Positions 59,063-64,000 of a DNA stretch of 64,000 nucleotides are shown piece after piece. Made by a program: the position numbers and the translations under genes. Under the pieces are notes generated by a model. That model had not been told where the DNA came from. It made no database searches and was given only the letters and a program-made list of their open reading frames with translations. Position 1 is the stretch's first letter, and each line of letters starts with the position of its first letter. The stretch is from the IMG/VR virus record IMGVR_UViG_3300036979_000888, positions 1 to 64,000 of that record; one strand, 5' to 3'. This DNA comes from a virus.

Positions 59063-61756
59063 ATGCCTCTATCTAGACCGAACACTGTCGTTTATCAGGA
59101 ATACGCGGACATATCCGTTGTTCCCGCTACCCCCTTCTTGAATACCATCGTCGTTGGTCCTTGCTATCAGCTGCTGGACTACCTCGATGACAAGGAAGAT
59201 TGCGCCGCGGGAGAGTACGGTACCCTGCAAATGAATAACCCACGCACGTCCCCGACGGCTGCGGTTGTCATCGCGACTCCTCCTGAGCTAGAAGCAGGCG
59301 CCATTCTCGAAGATAACAGCGTGAAGATTTTTTTCGATGAGGCGCAGGTCGCATTGAAAGAGGTCGCGGGTACTCCTGGAGATGATGCTGGACTTTACTA
59401 CATCAACGATAATCTGTTTGCCACTGTGAATGCGGATGGCGTACACATCGGTAAACAGTATGCGCAAGCAGGCGATACGCTCATCTGTGAAACATCGGTT
59501 ACTGCGGATTTCATCAAAACCATAAAAGAATTGGCCTACACGTTTTATGGTCCGGCACTCGATTTCACTACGTGGGGAGTAGATACCGGCGACATTATTA
59601 CGGTTGAGAATGATGCAGCTTCTCCTTCTCGCAATGGTACCTACACCGTAAAAAAGAAGTATATCGTCGGAGGTTCTGTCCTCGCTACAGCTATCGAAAT
59701 CGAAGATGCAGCAGCCCTAGAAGGTGACGTGGCAAATGCGGACATTACTATCCGCTCTTCGACGGGAACTCTGAGACACACCACCATTGGTGGAGCACCT
59801 GTTCCTTTGGGCGACTGGTGCAATCTCCGCGTAACAGAAGATTTCTCGGCTGGACATCCGGTCAGTTGTCTCTGGCGCATCGAGCGTCAACTTAGCGATG
59901 TCGAACTTGCTTCTACGGATATCACGGTGAACAACACCACGAAGACCGTAACAGTTAAAGCGGGTGTGACAGCGATTGTGAGTACGATCATCGGAGCCAA
60001 GCCTGTTACTTTCGCTGAGATGTACATGGAGTATTCGGCCCTGCGCCAAGACCTCCAAAACGTTGCCGAGGTGTCGTCTTCTTCCGAGGCGATTGCTCTC
60101 CTTGGAAAATACGATGCACGTAATACGCTTTGCGTGGGTGTGCACGTGGCTCTGTATAACACCACGACTCCTATCAAGGTCTATGGTCTCGCCGCGGATA
60201 CGCTGGCCGGCTACACCGATTTTGTGGAGCGCACTAGTCATCTCAGCGACATCTACGCGGTGGTCCCACTGACCTACGATACGAGCGTTATCGGTTATCT
60301 CAAGGACGCGTGGGAGCGTTACGCTGATGCAGACATCGTTCTTCAAACAGGTATTAAGCAGAAATTTCGGACGACCATCGGCGCTGTGGACCTCGTCACA
60401 CAGAGCGAAGTCATCTCCGCGACCGCAGGCTCGTCCACGCTGACGAAAGCGGGAACAACTCCGGCAGGAAATTACACGCTGACTCTTTCTGGTCTTTCAG
60501 GTCAAACAGCGGATTTCAGTGCTTCTGGCGTTCTTCCGGGAGACATTGTCAATGTTAAAATTGGTGGCGTAACTGCTGGACCATTTACGGTAGCGCATGT
60601 AAATACGGCACTCATTCTTGAAACAGAAGAAGCCCTCACAGGTTTAGGTATAGCGAGTGACGCAGCCGATACTTTGGATATTACAGACCCAACAGGTGTT
60701 ATCCATCGTTTTACGGCTTTGGTTTATTCGGTAGGTGTCAAGGGGTTTACTCTTGGTGCATCCGTTCTCGACGCCCTTTATCTCACCCTGAGCTCTTCGA
60801 CCTCCACGTTCATCACGGACGGCGTGGTCCCGGGCGACCTGCTCCAGATTCCGACCGACCCCGAGTCCAGTTCTTTCACGACCTACGACACCTGGGTCAT
60901 TGCGGCGGTAAACAGCGAGACGCGCGTCACGGTGGTGAACGGCGGGAACAACACGGCCGACCTGCAGAACGAGCTTCCCCATCTCATCAAGCGCACCGCG
61001 GCGACTGACCGCACCGTGTCCGCTGGGACGGTTTATTTCCGCATCAAGCGTAACATGACCAAGACCGAGCAGGTCAACTACATGCTCGCGGTGGCCCAGA
61101 GCTTGGACAGCAAGCGCGCCTTGCTCTGCTACCCCAACAGCGTCGATGTCACCGACCTTGTCGACGGTAGCCTGACGCGTACGGGCACCGATCCGGAGCT
61201 CGCGGGTGCGCAGCCGGGTTACTACCTGGCCTGCCTCGTCGGCGGACAGACGGCAAGCCAGCCTTCACACCAGGGTTTCACGAACCTGGGCGGCAACGGT
61301 ATCGACCGGGTTTACAACTCGAGCGACTACTTCAGTGAGGAGCAGCTTACCAACCTGTCGAACGGCGGCGTGTACGTCTTCGTGCAGGATGCGCCGGCCG
61401 CGTTGCCCTACACCATCCACGAAGTGACGACCGATGTTCTCTCCCTCGAGACCGGTGAGTACATGCACGTGAAGAACTTGGACTATCTCTCGATGTCTTT
61501 CCTCGAGACGCTGCGTCCCTTCAATGGCAAGTGGAACATCACGCCAGACGCCATCCAGTTCATCACGCAATCTTTGTACGCGACCATCAACACGCACAAA
61601 ACTGCATACCGCGCGAGGATTGGAGCGCCGATGATTGACGGGACGGTACGCACCGTCTTCCAAAACACGGATGTCTCAGAAGATCGCATCGAAGCGTACG
61701 TCGACGCTGACTTGCCATCGGTCCTTAACACCATCGGCCTACACTTGGTGGCGTGA
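59063..61756 (+). CDS. Tail sheath protein
   Basis: An 897-residue protein with the typical sheath start PLSRPNTVVYQEYADISV and an end of the sheath type (IEAYVDADLPSVLNTIGLHLV). The last 330 residues include KTEQVNYMLAVAQSLDSKRA, QPSHQGFTNLGGNGIDRVY and FNGKWNITPDAIQF, which resemble the conserved C-terminal sheath domain that interlocks rings and contracts. It is longer than the T4 sheath protein (about 660 residues), with extra beta domains in residues 100-300 and 450-620, probably on the outside. Contraction drives the tube through the host envelope. GAGG lies upstream of the ATG. The last third has clearly higher G/C third positions than the middle. Confidence 0.88.
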   Translation: MPLSRPNTVVYQEYADISVVPATPFLNTIVVGPCYQLLDYLDDKEDCAAGEYGTLQMNNPRTSPTAAVVIATPPELEAGAILEDNSVKIFFDEAQVALKEVAGTPGDDAGLYYINDNLFATVNADGVHIGKQYAQAGDTLICETSVTADFIKTIKELAYTFYGPALDFTTWGVDTGDIITVENDAASPSRNGTYTVKKKYIVGGSVLATAIEIEDAAALEGDVANADITIRSSTGTLRHTTIGGAPVPLGDWCNLRVTEDFSAGHPVSCLWRIERQLSDVELASTDITVNNTTKTVTVKAGVTAIVSTIIGAKPVTFAEMYMEYSALRQDLQNVAEVSSSSEAIALLGKYDARNTLCVGVHVALYNTTTPIKVYGLAADTLAGYTDFVERTSHLSDIYAVVPLTYDTSVIGYLKDAWERYADADIVLQTGIKQKFRTTIGAVDLVTQSEVISATAGSSTLTKAGTTPAGNYTLTLSGLSGQTADFSASGVLPGDIVNVKIGGVTAGPFTVAHVNTALILETEEALTGLGIASDAADTLDITDPTGVIHRFTALVYSVGVKGFTLGASVLDALYLTLSSSTSTFITDGVVPGDLLQIPTDPESSSFTTYDTWVIAAVNSETRVTVVNGGNNTADLQNELPHLIKRTAATDRTVSAGTVYFRIKRNMTKTEQVNYMLAVAQSLDSKRALLCYPNSVDVTDLVDGSLTRTGTDPELAGAQPGYYLACLVGGQTASQPSHQGFTNLGGNGIDRVYNSSDYFSEEQLTNLSNGGVYVFVQDAPAALPYTIHEVTTDVLSLETGEYMHVKNLDYLSMSFLETLRPFNGKWNITPDAIQFITQSLYATINTHKTAYRARIGAPMIDGTVRTVFQNTDVSEDRIEAYVDADLPSVLNTIGLHLVA

Positions 61757-62205
61757 TGCAAAACGAGTTTTACAAAGCGGGCTACAACGACGCGCTGGTG
61801 AAAATGGGAGGCTTTGGAAGCGCTATTGCCAAGGGCCTTCAGACTGCGGGCGGATGGTTAAAAGGTCTCGGAACAAAAGTGCCAGCGGGTCCTGCTCAGA
61901 TGTCACTTCCTGGTATGGCCCCTGCCGCGGCAAAACCGGGGTGGTTTGCGGGAAAAGCTCAAGGCGCAGCACAGGGCCTAGGTAATTCTTTTAACAATCT
62001 CGCAACAGCCCCCGGACAAACCCTCTGGCAGGGCGCCGGCAACTTCGGGAAGAACATGCTCGGGATGGGTCAGGCGAATACGACAAGCGGCGTTTTGGGC
62101 CGCGGTGCCATGGGCGTTGGCCTAGTAGGTGGCGCTACGGGTGGTTTCGGAAATAGATCGCAACCGAGACCGGGACAACTCCCCGGCCCGGGACAGATAC
62201 AGTAG
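61756..62205 (+). CDS. Gly-rich protein with N-terminal GY-AL motif, 149 aa
   Basis: Starts at a TGATG overlap with the sheath stop. MQNEFYKAGYNDALVKMGGF is one of the clearest copies of the recurrent motif. The rest is Gly/Ala/Pro-rich (AQGAAQGLGNSFNNLA, GAMGVGLVGGATGGFG) and probably disordered or membrane-seeking. Placed between sheath and tube genes, it may be a minor virion component. Family unknown. Confidence 0.65.
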   Translation: MQNEFYKAGYNDALVKMGGFGSAIAKGLQTAGGWLKGLGTKVPAGPAQMSLPGMAPAAAKPGWFAGKAQGAAQGLGNSFNNLATAPGQTLWQGAGNFGKNMLGMGQANTTSGVLGRGAMGVGLVGGATGGFGNRSQPRPGQLPGPGQIQ

Positions 62206-62214
62206 GAGGTTGGG

Positions 62215-62976
62215 ATGCCGCTTGGAATTACTCACGGTCTAGGTAGCTGGAGAATCCAGCAGAACAACGTCGAGCGCCATACCGACAACGCTGCCTACAC
62301 CGCAGCCAACCCGGAAGACACGCTCATTCTTGCGGGGCCTCCTCGGTTCATGGATGTGATGCAGTCCGAAGACAGCGGCGTAGGAAGCCTCCTGGCCATC
62401 GGTATGACGCAGACCTTCCAGTTCACGAGCCAAGTGCCGCTGCAACCCATGCAGGCTATCGGCTCGTCACGCCTCTTCTTCACCCGTGGCAAGAGCCAGA
62501 CCTCGTGGAGACTCGGCCGGCTCCTGACGAATGGCCGTAATCTCCTGCGTGTGCTCTACCACAATGCGGTCGCCGCGGGCCTGAACGTGGGAGCTCTGGA
62601 TGAACCCCCGGTGCCGGCCGGCCAGGGAACCCAGAACACCACCTTCTACGCCAACCTCGACTCCGAGCTCTTCTACGTGCCGTTCGGCATCGCAGTGCTT
62701 TTCAGAGACCGGGCCAAGGACCTCCTCGGCGCGTTCTACTTCGAGCTCTGCATGGCGAATATGTACACGCTCGGATTCACCATCGGACAGAACATGGTGA
62801 TGGAAGACATCAGCGGACTCTGCGACCGCGTTGTGCCTTTCTCTCCCAGTACGCTGCAGGCTGTCCCAGGCCTCGACCGAAAAGCTCTCGACGAAGTCAT
62901 CGGCTTTACGTCGACTGGCGATCTCAGTGTTCCGACCGACTGGATTACTGGTATGAACGACCTGCCCACTGGCTGA
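62215..62976 (+). CDS. Probable tail tube protein
   Basis: A 253-residue protein directly downstream of the sheath unit, where contractile-tail phages encode the tube. The pattern is beta-rich with SGVGSLLAIGMTQTFQFTSQ, RLFFTRGKSQTSWRLGR and ANMYTLGFTIGQNMVMEDIS. The GGAGG ribosome site is strong and codon use is G/C-biased, as expected of an abundant protein. Tube subunits stack as rings to form the channel for DNA. I infer the role from order and fold pattern. Confidence 0.7.
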   Translation: MPLGITHGLGSWRIQQNNVERHTDNAAYTAANPEDTLILAGPPRFMDVMQSEDSGVGSLLAIGMTQTFQFTSQVPLQPMQAIGSSRLFFTRGKSQTSWRLGRLLTNGRNLLRVLYHNAVAAGLNVGALDEPPVPAGQGTQNTTFYANLDSELFYVPFGIAVLFRDRAKDLLGAFYFELCMANMYTLGFTIGQNMVMEDISGLCDRVVPFSPSTLQAVPGLDRKALDEVIGFTSTGDLSVPTDWITGMNDLPTG

Positions 62977-62990
62977 TTCTTTTCTTTTGG

Positions 62991-63009
62991 TCCCATGCTA
63001 TTATTGAGC
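62991..63009 (+). promoter_or_regulatory. Candidate phage promoter box, start-proximal
   Basis: TCCCATGCTATTATTGAGC ends directly at the ATG of the baseplate gene, which has no ribosome site. CTATTATTGAGCATGG nearly matches CTATCATTCGAGCATGG at the 2514 gene. It suggests a leaderless transcript. Confidence 0.4.
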
Positions 63010-64000
63010 ATGGATGACTCTAAAGAAATCTCCAAAACAATACGCTTCGGAAAAACCCCAATATCCAGCTCCCCCTTTTCTTCTGGCGGAAAAGTACTAG
63101 GGACCATCGAGTCTTATAACGACAGCACTAAAACGTACACGGTCGTAACGCAGGGTAATAAGCGAAACCCTAATGCCCTCGGTGGACGACTGCAGGGTAT
63201 CCCGAGAAAACTCTCCCACGCTGGAGACCAAGTTGTTCTCAGTCCAGAAACCACAGTAATCGTCGACTTTGAGCTTGGGATTCCTTATATCGACGGAGTC
63301 CTTCCACAAGCGGCCACTTCTTCCGCGGCATATTCCGTAGCTCCTAATTTTGGAGGCGCCGTAAGCAGCGGGACATCCGCGGTCGGAGACACGGGTGGAA
63401 ATTATCGAACCGCTAATTCTCCGACGGGCATGCTACCTGGAGACCAAGTTCTCGCAGGAGAAGACGGCAACTACGTCGCGGCGCTGCGGGGAAAAATCTC
63501 GACGCTTCACGGCAGCGAGCGCGCTCAAGTCCTCGTCTCGGGTCTCCACGACCTCGTCCGCGTCGTCTGCGAAAACTATGAGAACTTTTCATCTTTTGGG
63601 AATCTCGAAATCAAAAATAAAGACGGACGGAGCTCCCTTTCTTTTCGAGGTGGCTCTGACCAAGCTTCTCAAACAGGCGGAGAATTAGAGGCCTGGACTT
63701 TTCGTTTGGATATCGGCGACGTTGGTAATATCTTTGACATGCGGGTGACCTCTCCGGATAATAGCAAGACCTTTGCGCGCATAAAGATGTCTCCCGACGG
63801 TTTTTTGGAAATCTTCGGAGAGCTCGCTCGCGCAGATAGCACTGCTGGTGACCGTTATACGACGACCGGTGGCACCCACTACATCCGTACGTCCGGTAAT
63901 ACGCGAGAAGAAATTCGTGGAGCCTCTGCAATAAACATTCAAGGTGGTTCCACCGAGAGCGTTGCAGCTAACCGTACCGCAAATGTCGGTATGGACGATG
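63010..64000 (+). CDS. Baseplate OB-fold protein, C-terminus outside window
   Basis: 330 codons are visible and the frame is open at the window end. After an N-terminal Ser-rich stretch, the segment GKVLGTIESYNDSTKTYTVV, with GGRLQGIPRKLSHAGDQVVL and FELGIPYIDGVLP, follows the OB-fold pattern of gp5/gpV-type baseplate spike proteins. Later parts (LPGDQVLAGEDGNYVAALRG, DGRSSLSFRGGSD) fit a beta-helical or prism region. Such proteins form the central hub or needle of contractile tails. The start ATG is preceded by a promoter-like box and no ribosome site. Confidence 0.75.
   Translation, partial: MDDSKEISKTIRFGKTPISSSPFSSGGKVLGTIESYNDSTKTYTVVTQGNKRNPNALGGRLQGIPRKLSHAGDQVVLSPETTVIVDFELGIPYIDGVLPQAATSSAAYSVAPNFGGAVSSGTSAVGDTGGNYRTANSPTGMLPGDQVLAGEDGNYVAALRGKISTLHGSERAQVLVSGLHDLVRVVCENYENFSSFGNLEIKNKDGRSSLSFRGGSDQASQTGGELEAWTFRLDIGDVGNIFDMRVTSPDNSKTFARIKMSPDGFLEIFGELARADSTAGDRYTTTGGTHYIRTSGNTREEIRGASAINIQGGSTESVAANRTANVGMDD

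Noticed and set aside
1-64000. tRNA genes and CRISPR arrays
   Set aside because: Intergenic gaps are short (mostly under 130 bases), and I saw no cloverleaf-like sequence or regularly spaced direct repeats.

Overview
This 64 kb window is part of a large tailed bacteriophage genome (Caudoviricetes) with a contractile, myovirus-type tail. The evidence is a terminase large subunit, a portal, a Ser-His prohead protease followed by small scaffold-like genes, a probable HK97-fold capsid protein, a tail sheath, a probable tail tube and the start of a baseplate OB-fold protein. The phage also carries its own family A DNA polymerase, primase-helicase, multisubunit RNA polymerase and sigma factor, which points to a large, fairly host-independent genome. 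Shine-Dalgarno sites of the AGGAGG type indicate a bacterial host. The sequence does not let me name the host. I saw no tRNA, rRNA or CRISPR array.

Layout. 0-1.3 kb: the end of a propeller-like virion protein. 1.3-2.5 kb, minus strand: a RuvC-like resolvase and two small genes. 2.5-4.6 kb, plus strand: three virion-type genes, two of them related. 4.5-9.0 kb, minus strand: a tightly overlapped operon of a HEAAH-metallopeptidase/VWA protein, a Cys-containing protein, a retron-like reverse transcriptase and a Cys-rich protein. 9.1-10.9 kb: two unknown plus-strand genes. 10.9-12.1 kb, minus strand: a MoxR-like AAA+ ATPase, the usual partner of the VWA protein. 12.1-14.1 kb: terminase and two micro-genes. 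14.1-22.6 kb, minus strand: replication genes (UDG-PolA fusion, primase-helicase, Cas4-like nuclease, a Cys-containing protein followed by a terminator). 22.7-23.7 kb: a sigma factor with a zinc-ribbon insertion. 23.7-30 kb, minus strand: ParB-like protein, small zinc proteins, amidase endolysin, second Cas4-like nuclease, SNF2 helicase. 30-32.3 kb: portal and a follower gene. 32.5-41.1 kb: RNA polymerase in two pieces (beta plus the N-terminal part of beta', carrying an intein; then the rest of beta'), with a LigD-type primase/3'-phosphoesterase between them. 41.1-59 kb: head and connector genes, interrupted by a TnpB element. 59-64 kb: sheath, tube and baseplate genes.

How it fits together. 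Minus-strand blocks mostly hold DNA metabolism and regulation, and plus-strand blocks mostly hold virion genes. The sigma factor and RNA polymerase could provide phage-specific transcription. A short AT-rich box (consensus near CTAYAATTNAAGC) precedes several plus-strand transcription units. In three of them it sits so close to the ATG that the mRNA would be nearly leaderless.

Most unusual points: a LigD-like polymerase/phosphoesterase lacking the ligase and lying between RNA polymerase genes; the intein in the beta active-site motif; the reverse-transcriptase operon linked to a VWA/MoxR pair; the zinc-ribbon sigma factor; a 19-residue hydrophobic peptide gene with a near-perfect Shine-Dalgarno site; and two short peptide motifs ([FY]xxGYxxALxKLG and K[TLVI]A[SA]) that recur across the probable virion proteins.
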